Position numbers and translations under genes: made by a program. Below, piece after piece: positions 10,768-22,383 of a stretch of DNA of 27,513 nt (positions within the stretch are counted from its first letter, which is position 1; every line of letters begins with the position of its first letter). The notes under the pieces are model-generated. The model ran no database searches. It was given only the letters and a program-made list of their open reading frames with translations, and had not been told where the DNA came from. This DNA is from Lichtheimia corymbifera B2541 (taxonomy: Eukaryota > Mucoromycota > Mucoromycetes > Mucorales > Lichtheimiaceae), in contig JNEU01000937.1 in assembly GCA_000697475.1 (NCBI GenBank), positions 1-27,513 on the forward strand. Direction: 5' to 3'.

Positions 10768-12785
10768 GGGTTGTAGGTGGTCGGTAATCAAGGAATGAAG
10801 AAAAGCGATCGTCCTTCAAAGTTTTCTCTGCGTCGTACCTCTTTTCCCCGCCAACTTGGGGGGTGCGTGCACAACGCATCCTCCAATCAGATTCTGCTCT
10901 GCTTGAATGCATGGAAAGAACCATCATACTTTGACCACATAATGAATGACCAAAGACAATAAACGCTGTTCTTCTTTATTATTGTTGATATCCATGTCGT
11001 TGTCATAACACTGTCACGTTGGAGATGGGCAATCATATACCGAAATTAGATTAATATTACAAAGATCAATGTGCTAGAATCTTGGGCTGTGGAGGGGCTC
11101 TTTGCTTATATGATTTGATGCAAGTTGAACTCGCTGTATTGATCCTTGCGTCCAAACTATCTTAAGAATATCCATGATATCCCTTTCAAGCTGAGCATGG
11201 TGTTGTTTAGGCCGTTGTTTGTATCCAAAGATGCCGCCTTTTGTTCAAGCCTCACCAGAACCGTTTTGAGGAGGTGTACGATGTTGAGTAGTTAAAATAA
11301 AAGAAGCTGCTGGTACCTACACATAATACAGTACACATACGTAAACTTATCCGACAACCATGGGGTTCGTATAGCGACTTTCTCACTTCCTCAGTATCAG
11401 GCTCATTATTCTTATTTGTCCTTTCTAGTCAAAGATTGACGTCCGTCTATCACGAAAGAGCCCATTGTTGTATAATGATGATGTCCAAAAGGAACAAGCT
11501 GAAAGTCAAACCTAAAGAGAGATGATGCGCAAAGTTGCATTGCCTGTCCAAGAGCATATTCAATATTGGCATCATCCGCTTTTACAATACACACCTCTGT
11601 CATTGTCTTTATTCACTGAACTTGCTTTTACTGTACACATGATGATCTTTGTTGCTGGGTTGCTGGGAACTGAAGCCACGGTATAGTGTTTCCCAGCGAG
11701 GTATCCAACCCGTACTGGTGTAAGCTCAAGCTAGTCTCATTTCAAGATAAACGCGCTACCTATGAATGTGAGCAGATATGAGATAATTTCATTGTTTCAT
11801 CCACACCCCTAAAAATCTATATGCAATAAACCATGTGCTTTATGCCAAGTTCTTCCAATAGTATTAAGCTGCCTTAATAATTAAGCTTTCAAAAAGAATT
11901 GGAGTCCTAGTTTAAGGAACAAAGAACTGTATCTCGATAGCTATTGTCATCATTATGACATTCGTCATTGCAAGGCATAGTACATATTGAGGAGGAGGGA
12001 ACGAGAAGCAAACCCCATGATCTCCTACAGCTTTGACATCGTAATCAGCATTGAAGGTACCTAGTGAAAGATACTATCATTCACTACTATCGGTGTATAC
12101 GTACACAGGATATCGGCATTTGGATCACTCATATGAATGCTTATGATATTATCAGCGTTACCACGTAGTAACATGCATCGTGTAGCATCTTTTACCGATG
12201 ATCCCTGGTCACCAACAATAAATGGATCCACGATGACCAGAGAAGCTTAAGTTGGAGCATTACTTGGTAAACACAGTATACCTCTGGGGGGAGGAAGGTT
12301 TGTAAACAAGGAGTGAGAACATCCGAAAGGAGACGGAAGCAATCGGGGATCCACTTCATGGTGTCATTGACACGTACATATCGGTGCCTGGATGTTTTTG
12401 TCTACTTTCAACTCCTATATGCAAGGATTGTTGAATCAAGAGAGGGATGTGGCATGACGTTCAAATTGAAGTACAAGGGAGATCTCATCAGGGTGATAGG
12501 ATGCGGATGTCTAATCCACCACCACCAATAAACAGGTAACGATTTTGGTAAGGGAGAGCACCCTGCACACACCCATGCCCACTTGCTTGTAGCACCAAGT
12601 GGAAAAAAGTGTGCAGTAGAAGCTGCAACCATGTTGTCTCCTTGTGTGTTATGCACCAACGCACTCCTTGTTGTAGCCCTTACAAGATAAGAAGAAGGAA
12701 AAAAAGTTGATTGACTACTTGATAGCTGGATTGGTTTCCTTCTTTCTTGAGTTTCCCTTCTCTGCTTTTTTCATACCGCATTACT
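10768..12785. other. Two-kilobase gap between divergent genes, mostly without recognisable genes
   Basis: The gap holds the promoters of Prp43 (leftward) and the G-alpha gene (rightward). On the minus strand there are patches with coding-like composition. A 63-codon frame at 11412-11603 reads VCIVKADDANIEYALGQAMQ and then FDFQLVPFGHHHYTTMGS. A patch near 11.10-11.22 kb reads QRPKQHHAQLERDIMDILK. I could not link these into one spliced gene or match them to a family. The p24-like patch at 11.89-12.24 kb is listed separately. Just before the G-alpha start, 12731-12785 is pyrimidine-rich and holds GATTGG (an inverted CCAAT box), a common fungal promoter arrangement. Confidence 0.45.
11890..12240 (-). 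pseudogene. Possible relic of a p24/TMED-type cargo receptor (GOLD domain)
   Basis: Three minus-strand patches follow the order seen in p24 proteins, but in different frames and with no splice sites that restore phase. They are GNADNIISIHMSDPNADIL (like the I.V.DPxGxxL strand), TFNADYDVKAVGDHGVCFSF (like the F.F.A...G.Y..CFSN motif) and MTIAIEIQFF (like the strand that follows). No signal peptide, coiled coil or C-terminal membrane segment was found nearby. The similarity is by eye and short. The patch could equally be an unrelated gene whose introns I have misplaced, or chance. Confidence 0.22.
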
Positions 12786-14093
12786 ATGGGCTGCTGCCAA
12801 TCCATCGAAGATGCAAAAATACGAAATGAGCAAATTGATGGCCAAATCAAACGAGATAGACATCATTTACGCAAAGAAGTAAAGATGCTGCTATTAGGTA
12901 ATAGACGATGTTAGCATTTAGCTTGAGCACGCATTATTAATAAAAGACATTGGTATCTTTTTAGGCGCTGGAGAATCCGGGAAATCAACCATCCTCAAGC
13001 AAATGAAATTGATTCATGATGATGGATATTCAGTAGATGAACGTGAAGCGTTTAAACAAGTTATATACTCGAATACAATACAATCAATGCGTGTCATTCT
13101 CGAAGCTATGGATGACATGGATATCAACTTTGCACACCCAGACAACCAACAGCACGCCAACACTGTACTTGAAATGCCCATACAAATGGATGCTTTGCCA
13201 CCCAACGTAGCGCATGCCATCCGAGAACTATGGAAAGATCCACAATTACAGCATGTCTATGAACGCAATCGAGAATACCAGCTCAACGATTCCGCTAAAT
13301 AGTGAGTCAATGCTGATTTATTGCGCTTTTATCGCATGCTGACTGAAAACATGTATAGCTATTTTGATTCGATTGATCGCATCGGTCATCCATCATACGT
13401 CCCCACTGATCAAGATGTTTTGCGTTCACGTGTCAAGACCACTGGAATAACGGAAACAACCTTTACCATTGGCGAATTGACATATCGCATGTTTGATGTG
13501 GGTGGTCAAAGGTCCGAACGTAAAAAGTGGATCCATTGTTTTGAAAATGTCACCGCCATTATCTTCCTTGTCGCCATTTCTGAGTATGACCAAGTTTTGA
13601 TCGAGGATAGAGCCGTGGTAAGATACTTTGATTATGATTACAAGTACTCGTAGATGATGATACATTGATGATGATTCTCTGTTAGAATCGTATGGAAGAA
13701 GCTCTCACGTTGTTTGATTCCATTTGTAATTCTCGATGGTTTGTCAAAACATCCATCATTCTTTTCCTCAACAAGATTGATATCTTCAAGTACAAGCTTC
13801 GAAGGCATCCATTGAATGTCACTTTCCCAGATTATAAAGGTAATCCCCAAGCACTCCAAATGATCCTCATGGTAGAAATTTCTAATGTCGTTTATTGTTT
13901 ATTAGGCCCAAACACTTACGATGCAACATGCAGTTACATTCTCAAGCGATTCATTGCGCTGAACCAGTCAGATAACAAGCAAATATATACTCATTTCACC
14001 TGTGCCACCGATACCAAGCAAATGAAGTTCGTCATGACAGCAGTCAACGACATAATCGTGCAAAGCAACCTTAGAGATGTAGGCTTACTATAA
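12786..14093 (+). CDS. Heterotrimeric G-protein alpha subunit
   Basis: GTP-binding switch that couples seven-helix receptors to effectors such as adenylate cyclase, at the plasma membrane. Exons 12786-12897, 12965-13301, 13359-13617, 13686-13839 and 13906-14093 keep frame and give 349 residues. MGCCQS provides an N-myristoylation glycine and palmitoylation cysteines at 3 and 4. P-loop GAGESGKST is at 38-46, switch I RVKTTGIT at about 174-181 (the Arg that helps GTP hydrolysis is R174), switch [14 protein letters not shown] at 196-207 with catalytic Gln200, NKID at 265-268 and TCAT at 319-322. The C-terminus NLRDVGLL has no cysteine at position -4, so it is not of the pertussis-toxin-sensitive type. 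Fungi have several alpha paralogues and I cannot say which this is. It is convergent with the ArfGAP gene. Confidence 0.96.
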
Positions 14094-14207
14094 TATACCA
14101 TTAATCTTTTGTAAACCGTATATACATCCTGGTGATGTCATTATTGGAAGATAGTATTATTATTGAATGGTTTTGGATGCATGGTGCTAATCGTCTATGT
14201 ATGTGTG

Positions 14208-15855
14208 TCAAGGTGGTATATAAATCACGAGTGTCGTTGCTATATGAGAAATACGCTGTCAGATTGGCATCGTTTTTGAGCAATAAGTAATAGGGATACA
14301 TACCTCCATTTCTGCCAAGACCCTTTGCAGCTAATAATGTGTAATGATAGCATATGAGTATTACTCATCATCAAGTTAATTCCTTCCTACGTACCTTGGT
14401 AGCTCCTTTACTTGCAGCTGACAACAATTTTTTTGAAAGAGCATTGCCAGATCCACCAGATGAGCCCATACCCTGGCGGTAAGTGCCTGTTCCACGTACA
14501 TAACCACCTGAGAAATCATCCACCCTCCTTGGTTCTCGATCAAAATATTGGTCGCTTGAGATACTTGATGCACCCTGAAACTTTGCGAGTCGTGCTGAAT
14601 TTTCCGCTATCCGGCTGGGGTCGTATTGATTCCTTCCAAAGTACTGATCACTGGATATACTTTTAGCATTGCCAAACTTGTCTCTTGCATAAGTGATCTC
14701 CTCCTCTTGTTGTTGTTGAGATGAGTATGATGATGATGATGATGCTGTAGGTTTGCGTATATTCATTCTGGCAACTCCCATCCCAAGCCTATCCATATCT
14801 TCGCCATCTTTGTCGTCATGGCTTTTCACGTTGCTATGGTGATTCCAATTGTCATCGTCGTCGTCATCATCATCGTCCTGTATACCAAGTCGTGAAGATC
14901 GCTGACTAGGTCTAGAAATGGATGATGGTGTATGGTTGGATAATGGAGTTGAAAATCGCTTTTGTGATTCTTCAGCAGCTCGACGTTCTCGTTGCTGGGA
15001 TTCATATCGCTCTCGTTGCTGTGCTTCTTCGAAATTGATCATGCCGACTTTACGTGCTCCCAAATGCTGATGGGGTCGTGCCTGTTTGTATTTGTTGGTT
15101 CGTAGAGTTTGGATTTGTTGCTGCTGTTGCTGCTGCTTTGATTGTCCCTTTTTCTCCCATAATGCAAAAAAGTCATCATCGTTCTTTGCCATGCCCGAGC
15201 TGTCAGTGGCGGTGGTGTTGATGTATCCATTTCCTGGTATTGATGATGGCATAGGTTCGAGATCGATTAATGATGGTTCTTGTCCATTTGCTGCTGGCTG
15301 TACTGTGATATCCTCGATCAAGTTCTCAATCCCCATGGGTGCTGATAGTGCTTTTTGCGTTTTGGCTTGGAGATCGCGTTTATATTGCTGAGCCAGTCTG
15401 CTGGAGTACTTTGATTGGGTATCCTTGTAAGAGACACCATCCAATGCGTCGTGTGCAGCACCGTTGCCACCACATTTCATCATCTCGAGCTGCTCTGTTG
15501 TCCATGAGTCAAGATGGGTCGATCTGTCATGCATAAAGGTCAGTACAACTGGCAAGTTAAGAGCACGTTTGTTCCAATAGCTTACTTGACAAAGCTAATA
15601 TGTACACCTAGATTACGATGTGCTGCTGCACAATCCTGGCAGAGGAAGATGCCAAATGTGACAGAAGCCCAAGTAGGACCTTTGGTGTTGCAATCAAAGC
15701 AAGCCTACGCATCGAGCAAGAAGGTCGACTCGAATTAGCACATACCACTGCGAAGGAAATATCAGTCGAATAAACACCTTATTATGTCGGTTTTGAGTCA
15801 ATCGTTTAAATGTATTGTCGATATCTGCTCTCGTTGCTTGTTGCTGCTGAGACAT
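14208..15855 (-). CDS. GLO3: Arf GTPase-activating protein, Glo3/ArfGAP2-3 type
   Basis: Speeds GTP hydrolysis on Arf1 during COPI vesicle formation at the Golgi. Exons 15855-15778, 15704-15586, 15523-14395, then probably 14330-14304 and 14255-14208. The ArfGAP zinc finger C28-x2-C31-x16-C48-x2-C51 ([11 protein letters not shown]...FLCQDC) is followed by [13 protein letters not shown], whose R56 is the arginine finger. The centre is low-complexity: a poly-Gln run and an acidic DDDDDDDDD run coded by repeated trinucleotides, with Arg/Glu-rich coiled-coil stretches. Two copies of [10 protein letters not shown] / [10 protein letters not shown] are the Glo3 motif that marks ArfGAP2/3 and separates it from ArfGAP1/Gcs1. 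The end is uncertain: without splicing at 14395 the frame stops at 14371 after RRKELT; without the last intron it stops at 14259. About 466 residues. Confidence 0.9.
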
Positions 15856-16083
15856 GGATATTGTAATTCAAATTGAAAGAGGAAAGCAAAGAGCATTGAA
15901 TACGATCTCCGAGAAATGAACAATTTCAAGCTGACACACAGAGCACAATGAATGTAATAGCTTGGTTCTTTTTATATAAATGATGAACAATGTATGAAGA
16001 GGAAAGAGTTGCGAATAATTGACTAGGTTGAATGGATTGGGATAGACGTAAAGAGGTTTTTAAGGGTTGTGTGTGAGGGGATA

Positions 16084-17471
16084 TCAGTATGGGTGCTGAT
16101 GGTATTGTTGCTGGCCATATGGACCACCCATTTGTTGAGGAGGAGGAGGTGGAGGCATGCCCTGAGGATGATAAGGCTGTTGTTGGTGTTGTTGTGGTTG
16201 AGGTGGGTATGGGCTGGCATTTTGACTACCATAGTTTCTTTGAGAAGACATATCGTCATCTGCCATCATTTCCTTGACTTCCCAGACATTTTGCTTCGAT
16301 CCAACCGAGAACTCCAAATCTTCCTTGGTAATCGAATCCCAATACTTGTACACCATCATCACACCGAGCAATGTGCAAATAGTACCGAAGAATACACCAT
16401 CCACATAATGCTTGACTTGATCACAGAGAGCGACCGAGAAGATGTACATGAGAACTTGACCAATCACAAAGAATGCAAAACCGAAAAGGATATCACCAAG
16501 TGGCCAGCGGTCGTCCAGCGTGTTCACCACAAGGATAATTTGGGAAATCACATATACAATAAAGCAGATGCCATTGATGATAAAGACAAAAGCCCAAAGT
16601 GCACCAGGACTTTCGTATGAGAATGGACCAATGTTGAGGAATGTCAAAATGGCAATGACGAATACGATAAGGAAGATGACAAATGAGCTGATACGAAGAG
16701 ACTGGATGGTAACAAGCATGCATAATTAGTTTTATGTCTTGCATTTGACATTTCCTCCCCGATCAGGTCAGCGCCCCTCCCCACCCACCCCCAGTATCTC
16801 GAATTACACCGAATAACCTTACCCAAAGTGATAGCGGTGTACCATCTTCAGCGAATTGAAAACCGACAAAGCCATTGATCAGCAAACACCAAAAGCTTGC
16901 ACTAACAACGCCTAAATGTATTGCGGCAAAGTACTATAAACGTTATGCAAGTTAGCCACTCAAACGTCGGGTGTGCCTGGATGATAATTCAAAAAGCGCA
17001 CTTACAGGATATGCAGCGTTGGATGAAGGAATAACGTCGGTGATCAAGAACATTTCAAGAAATACAGAGATCATGTACAAGTAAAAGAAGAGCACAATTT
17101 CCTTGCGACCTAATGGAGTAATTTAGACAATGAATTCCGTTTTCAGGGAGATGATGGATGATGACTTACCAACAGCAGTGTACTTTGACCGGACGTGATA
17201 AATCATAATGGCTGTCATGACAATAGCAACAACATCGATAACCAACGTGGCTGTAAAAGGTCAAAGAAGGCTTAGTATCATATGTGCTCGAGGATCATCA
17301 TTATAGTTTACCTGGCTGAAATACGAGGTTGCCGCCCAAGTCAACGTTACGGGAATAGCACACTGGCTCGATACCTTCGTGCTCACCCATCATAGGGCAA
17401 AGAGGAAGGGCAACGGTTTCGCAGATACCGTTAAAACTGAATGCTTCAAATTTGAAAGGGATGTCGGCCAT
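16084..17471 (-). CDS. CHS7: Chitin synthase export chaperone Chs7
   Basis: Membrane chaperone of the endoplasmic reticulum that allows chitin synthase (Chs3 class) to leave for the cell surface. Exons 17471-17312, 17250-17170, 17109-17006, 16933-16823 and 16701-16084 keep frame and give 357 residues. Family signatures: [19 protein letters not shown] near the N-terminus, [58 protein letters not shown] and [11 protein letters not shown]. There are about seven hydrophobic segments. The cytosolic tail after the last helix is unusually rich in Pro, Gln, His and Met (a [15 protein letters not shown] stretch), longer than in the yeast protein. The last intron (16822-16702, 121 bp) is the longest of this gene. 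The gene is specific to fungi, which supports the host assignment. Confidence 0.95.
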
Positions 17472-17826
17472 GACAATATTGTAGGTGTGTCAAATCAAGA
17501 GATGTCTTTTTCTATGTGTCGGATGGTGCGCGCGCGCTTCAAGGGCAGCCGTTATATTTCGTTGCGATGGTGATCAGCGTGATAAAAACGTAAAAGAAAG
17601 GAAAAGGAAGGTTTGTTATTGGGGGGCAACTAAGCCGTAAAGAGAGGGAAAAGAAGGTAAACAGTAGAGCCGAAAAAAGATGCTCGGTTTGGTGTGTGAG
17701 TGTGTGGGTGATGGGATGTAAGGCAACAAGGAAGGAGCGTGGATCAAGTGCAGTATTATAATAAACTATTTATAGATCGACCAATCAATATGACAAGTAA
17801 AATGCTTCCAGCCCACGTTCTCTACG
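17472..17826. other. Intergenic region upstream of CHS7
   Basis: About 355 bp between the CHS7 start codon and the stop of the aminopeptidase gene, both on the minus strand. It serves as CHS7 promoter and aminopeptidase 3' region. Pyrimidine/purine tracts and a GCGCGCGC-like run near 17530 are present; no gene is seen. Confidence 0.5.
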
Positions 17827-20225
17827 CTACTCTATAACTTGAGTTTCCTTTTCCACCCATTCGAGAGCCCGACGATCATCTCCAAGTTGCGGTTCAAGCA
17901 CCTTTCGACATTCTTGATGATACTTGTTGATCCATTCTCGACATTTATCTGTCAAAATCTGGTAATCCAAAAGTCGCCGTCCCAAAGGCACAAAGGTTGC
18001 ATGCTCAAAACCCAGATACGCTTGTCCACCAAATTGATATGGGGTCATGGCCTTGTTAGCAATCAATACATTCTCGATTCGTATTCCAAATTCGCCATCC
18101 TGATAATAGCCAGGTTCTACACATCATATATATCAATCTCACGTGGCTTCGCCTTTATCTTCAAACAAAGAATACTTTACCATTTGTAACAACCATGCCT
18201 TCTTGTAATGCAATATGACGATATGCATCTCGAGCACCAATACCATGGGGTCCTTCATGTACATTCAAATAGGCTCCAACTCCATGTCCAGTGCCATGTC
18301 GAAAGTCAAGACCATCCTGCCAAAGGGGTGCCCGAGCAAGTGTATCTAGCTGATAACCTATATTGATTGCCTCCTTCAATTAGAGCGGGATTATTAAATT
18401 TGGGGGGAGAGAATTATAGTATGTACCTGAGGTTCCGCTTGGAAAGACCGCCTGATCTAGAGCAATATGTGATTGCAGAACTCGTGTAAATGCTCTTTTC
18501 TGAAATTCAGTGGGTTCACCAGCAAATAAATAGGTCCTTGTAATATCCGTTGTTCCATCAACATAGTGTGCACCCGAATCACATAGATAAATTTGACGAG
18601 GATCAATGATGGCTGAATGTGTGGGAGAAGGCTGGTAATGAATAATTGCTCCATTGGGACCTGTTGCAGCCACAGTATCAAATGACATGCCGACATATTC
18701 GGGATTTTGACGTCGCATCTCTTCTAGATGAGCTGCTGCATCCGCCTCTGATATCTTTCTTTGTTGGTTGCACAGCATATCTGCTAGCCATGCAAAATGT
18801 CGACTCACAGCTGCACCATCTCGCTTGTGGCACTCCCGCAGACCAGAAAGTTCAGCATCGTTCTTGATGGCCTTTGCAAGTGTAATGGGTGATGGTTCTT
18901 GACCCACGTTTTCCTGGTGATAACATATGCTGCATGTTAGAAGAGCATCATCCAAGCGAATAAAGAAGCATCATCATACCAAACCACCCAATGCCTGAAC
19001 AATAGAAAGATTCGTCAAAGTAGGGTCGATGACATAGCGTTGTTCTCGGTTGACACGTCGAAGATCGTCAAAAATCTGATCATAGTCACGCAATTGTATG
19101 GATGATCCTTTCAGCTGTTGTTGAATATCCTGCGATAATCGTTTGTCGGCATTGCTGATATATAACACTGCATCATTGCTGGTGACAACGCAATAAGCGA
19201 AAAAGATGGGACAACAATGGATATCGCTTCCTCTGAGATTGAGCAACCAGGCAATTTCATCCAATGCTGATACAACGGTACCATCATATCCTTTTCCCCT
19301 AATCGCAGCTCGCAAGTCTTCTAGTTTGGTTTCTCGACTCTTGCCAGCAAATTGAATGTCGTGAGCGAGGACGGGATTAGTGGGTCGTGCTGGTCTATCT
19401 TGACGAATGTTGTCCACTGGATTTTCACTGACAGGCACCAAGGTCGATGACACTTTTGCAAGTTCATTCCCAAGGGCAACAGCATCCGCTAATAAATAGG
19501 GTATGTCAATGATCAAGAAGGCTGAAAGTAGGTATAATCCCATACGAACCTGCAGTAACAAGCGTTGGATCGACACCAATTCGGGATCCTGATGGTAGAT
19601 TCTGGAATAATGGATACCTCCATCAACAAAAGGCGCCTAATACATCCCATATGCTCTCTCTTAACTTACTTTGATGAGGTATTCCTTCCAAGTTGGTACT
19701 CCTGGTAATCCTTGCTTCATCAATGTCCAGCTTTCATCCAATTGTTGTGACGCTTGCAAAAAGTATCGGCCATCGGTAAACATTGCTGCAGTATCCTGGG
19801 TAACCACAGCACATCCTTGATGACAATGCAGGTGTTAGGTTTATCATGTAGATAGACGTTGTCGTATGAGGAAGCTCACCTGCTGATCCCGTAAAGCCTG
19901 ATATCCAAGCGCGTCTATTATCACACTCTGCTGTGTATTCACTCTAGTCAACACGTCTCAATAGGCCATAACCAAACAAAAGGCAAGTCTTTGCTCACTG
20001 ACCTGATGGGCATCCTCGGATGGAATCACACTACAACAACGTACGTTATGTCAACAGATCTCGAATAGGAGTCTTCGCATATGAAACATACAAGGCATCG
20101 ATCTTGTCAGTCGATTGCGACATTGCTTTCCGCAAGTCTTGCAAGCGTGTTGTTGACTGCATACGACAATGAACATGAGCAGCAGCTGTCTTTTGGAATG
20201 CTCGACGTGTTGTTGATAGAAGCAT
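17827..20225 (-). CDS. Xaa-Pro aminopeptidase (aminopeptidase P, family M24B)
   Basis: Removes N-terminal residues that precede proline, using two metal ions (Mn in relatives). Exons 20225-20092, 20030-20003, 19943-19880, 19815-19670, 19601-19550, 19488-18980, 18913-18427, 18357-18181 and 18116-17827 keep frame and give 628 residues; the animal cytosolic enzyme has 623. Three-domain form: two creatinase-like N-terminal domains (VIPSEDAHQSEYTAECDNRR, WISGFTGSAG, FTDGRYFLQA) and a pita-bread catalytic domain. Metal ligands are D423 and D434 (CDSGAHYVDGTTDITR), H498 (GTGHGVGAYLNVHEGP), E533 (NEPGYY) and E547 (RIENV); their spacing matches XPNPEP1. The first 21 residues (MLLSTTRRAFQKTAAAHVHCR) are basic and free of acids, like a mitochondrial presequence; a second Met (20162) starts the cytosolic-type protein. 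Confidence 0.95.
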
Positions 20226-21264
20226 ATGTGCGGTGTTGTTGTTGGAAGAAATAAAGCCTCTCAATTGTCATTATCATTTTCTTTTACGTATATAACAGCA
20301 GAGCTGGATTAAAAATGTAAAGGCCTGACACCATTCTAGCAACATGTATAAAAATGACTCAGTTTTCCGTAGAACCGGCATGATCAGGCCAATATATTTC
20401 ACTCTTTAGAAGCGTGAGAGGGAGCCAGTAAACAATTGAAAGCATAGTTCTTCTGCTGGAACAGCTACAATGCCATCACTAGCTAAAGTCGTCGACGCAA
20501 CCATTCAAAATATATGACTTCCTTATGAAAGACGCTTTCGGAGCTCATAGATTCTATCTCATCTCATCACAAGTTGTGGTTAGTCGATTTTCCTCTCTCT
20601 CCTTTGCATCATTGCATCCTTTCAAGACTAAGACCCTCACCATTCGCCAATGGGTTCATTGTATGCCAATCAATTTCGATACGTCGATAGGTACATTAAA
20701 TGCGACACACCATGTCAAACGACAAGGTCATCTACAATAATACATCGCAGACCCGGTTGGTGCATCAATGATAAAACATATATTTTATACTACTCCTTTC
20801 TGACCATTCAATACATCACGATCCAGTTAGCAATCGGTAGTTATGTATCACTTCAATGCATAGTAGCGTGGTTTATATATCATCGGGGTTGCGTAGCAAC
20901 ACCCTACGCAATCTCTGTGGACGTTTCGAGGCAACACGTAGTCATGGATACAAGAAAGAACTTTAATAGAATTGATGGAAAGTAGAATATACATAACGAT
21001 TTGAGGGTTGCGACTATCCTATCTCTCTCTCTCTCTTGCTTGAAGCACTGCAAAAGCGATAAAATCCCAGTTTCCATGTCTCCGGATGATTCAACTTCTA
21101 TTCCTGATAACAAGTGGCGGTAATGAGTGATACCTTTGAACCACATCAAAAGGTATCATTGACTGGTGCTTGACCTTGATTTCATGCTGTCTAGTGTCAC
21201 ATGATTTAGCATTGAAGAGCAGGTGCCACTGGTCTTAAATTTTCCACTCCTTTCCTCTTACCCA
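20226..21264. other. Intergenic kilobase between divergent genes
   Basis: It contains the promoters of the aminopeptidase (leftward) and of the small basic protein (rightward). Features seen: a TATAAAAA sequence near 20347, a CT repeat near 21022-21040, an imperfect inverted pair around GGTTGCGTAGCAACACC at about 20886, and a 10-bp hairpin at 21128-21158. Short frames (20525-20740, 20650-20985) have no recognisable content. Confidence 0.45.
21128..21158. repeat. Short perfect hairpin
   Basis: TGATACCTTT (21128-21137) and its exact complement AAAGGTATCA (21149-21158) flank an 11-base loop, about 110 bp before the start of the small basic protein gene. It could be a protein-binding palindrome or an RNA hairpin; nothing in the sequence decides. 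Confidence 0.5.
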
Positions 21265-21753
21265 ATGTCAAACCGATTGGCCAAAAGATCCCTGGATCTC
21301 TTGCTTAAATCCAACCATGCCGACAAGCCGAAACGTAATGCCCCAGAGAAAAAGTCGATAAAGCTACCTGCAACGAAGAACGGGTTGAAAAAGATCAAGT
21401 ATGAGTTGCGATACGGCCAGCAGCAACGTTTAAAGGCAAAATTGGTGAAACAACAGAAAAAGTCAAATCCACTTGGTAGGTGACACGCTTGAAAAGTACC
21501 AACAATTGTCTAATAATGGTACCCAGAGTCCCTGTATCAAGAGGAAGCTGCGTTGGATGATAATCTTGAAAGGAACTTGAAGATTCTCTCGAGCCAAAAG
21601 TTAAAAGCAAGCGATATAGAAAAGGAAGCAAGGGCTGAGGTAAGTGTCATTAAAGGTTTATTAAGTAAATTAAAAGATGATGTCCTGACATTCATCTATG
21701 TATAGCTGCTTAGATTCAACAAAAAGATGGATTACACGAGAAGGAGGAAATGA
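21265..21753 (+). CDS. Small lysine-rich basic protein, unrecognised
   Basis: Exons 21265-21475, 21527-21639 and 21706-21753 keep frame and give 123 residues. The N-terminal half is strongly basic (MSNRLAKRSLDLLLKSN, then KPKRNAPEKKSIKLPATKNG and LKKIKYELRYGQQQRLKAKL). A short acidic helical stretch follows (LYQEEAALDDNLERNLKIL), then a basic end (LLRFNKKMDYTRRRK). This pattern resembles small nucleolar or ribosome-assembly factors, but that is only a guess from composition; I do not recognise the family. The introns have clean GTAGGT/GTAAGT donors and TAG/CAG acceptors, which supports a real gene. The ATG at 21265 is preferred because the frame upstream has no other ATG. Confidence 0.7.
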
Positions 21754-21866
21754 GCATAGACCTATATCATTACAATCTACATAAATTCTTTTTCACCGGT
21801 GCCCGTTCTTGTTAATGAGATGCATCATAATCGATTTGACTGCAGCAAAAAGTGATAACAGATCAG

Positions 21867-22154
21867 TCAATGTCCTAATAAAGATAATGGCCGAAAAAGC
21901 TTACCACTGTGTTTACGTTGCATACGGGGAGAGGAACCAGGGATATCCGTGTGTTCTTGCTGCAGCTGGTGGACACAAGGCGGATCAGTGGAAAAGGAGA
22001 CTTGACGATTGGTGGGCCGTTGTTGCCTCTTAGTAGATGACGTGGTGTATGTAAACGTATGATCCGGTAATGCTGCTCCTTTGTTCCATGCATCAAGCAT
22101 AGGCAACGAGTCATAGATCGATGGTTGTCGTTTATGATGCGTTAAGACTGTCAT
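21867..22154 (-). CDS. Possible small Ser/Thr/His-rich protein, unrecognised
   Basis: Single-exon frame of 95 codons starting with ATG at 22154, transcribed away from the tail-anchored protein gene at 22384. It begins MTVLTHHKRQPSIYDSLPML and contains FTYTTSSTKRQQRPTNRQVS, with Ser-Pro and Thr-Asp sites typical of unstructured fungal regulatory proteins. No domain, signal peptide or membrane segment. A second overlapping frame on the same strand is shorter. Support is composition and a proper ATG only, so it may be spurious. Confidence 0.4.
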   Translation of the reverse strand: MTVLTHHKRQPSIYDSLPMLDAWNKGAALPDHTFTYTTSSTKRQQRPTNRQVSFSTDPPCVHQLQQEHTDIPGSSPRMQRKHSGKLFRPLSLLGH

Positions 22155-22383
22155 GAAAAAAAAGATGTGGGTGGAAAGAAACGAAGAAAGATCTGTGTGT
22201 CGTTCCTTGGATCACTTATTGCCCACGGCATATTGCCATATTCGGAGTTCACACCAATGGTGGCCTGCTGCATCACAGCAGTTTTCTTTGTGATCCCCTT
22301 TCTCTGCGTTTCATTGTGGAAAAAGACATATAAAAGATCAATCAAAATTCAATGTATCATTTCTTCATAACATCCCTACAACC

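Noticed and set aside
14700..15140. Trinucleotide runs in the ArfGAP gene as a microsatellite locus
   Set aside because: They lie in frame and simply encode the Ser, Asp and Gln runs of a low-complexity linker.
20880..20915. GGTTGCGTAGCAACACCCTACGCAA as a possible tRNA arm or protein site
   Set aside because: No cloverleaf, no B-box and no acceptor stem can be drawn around it.
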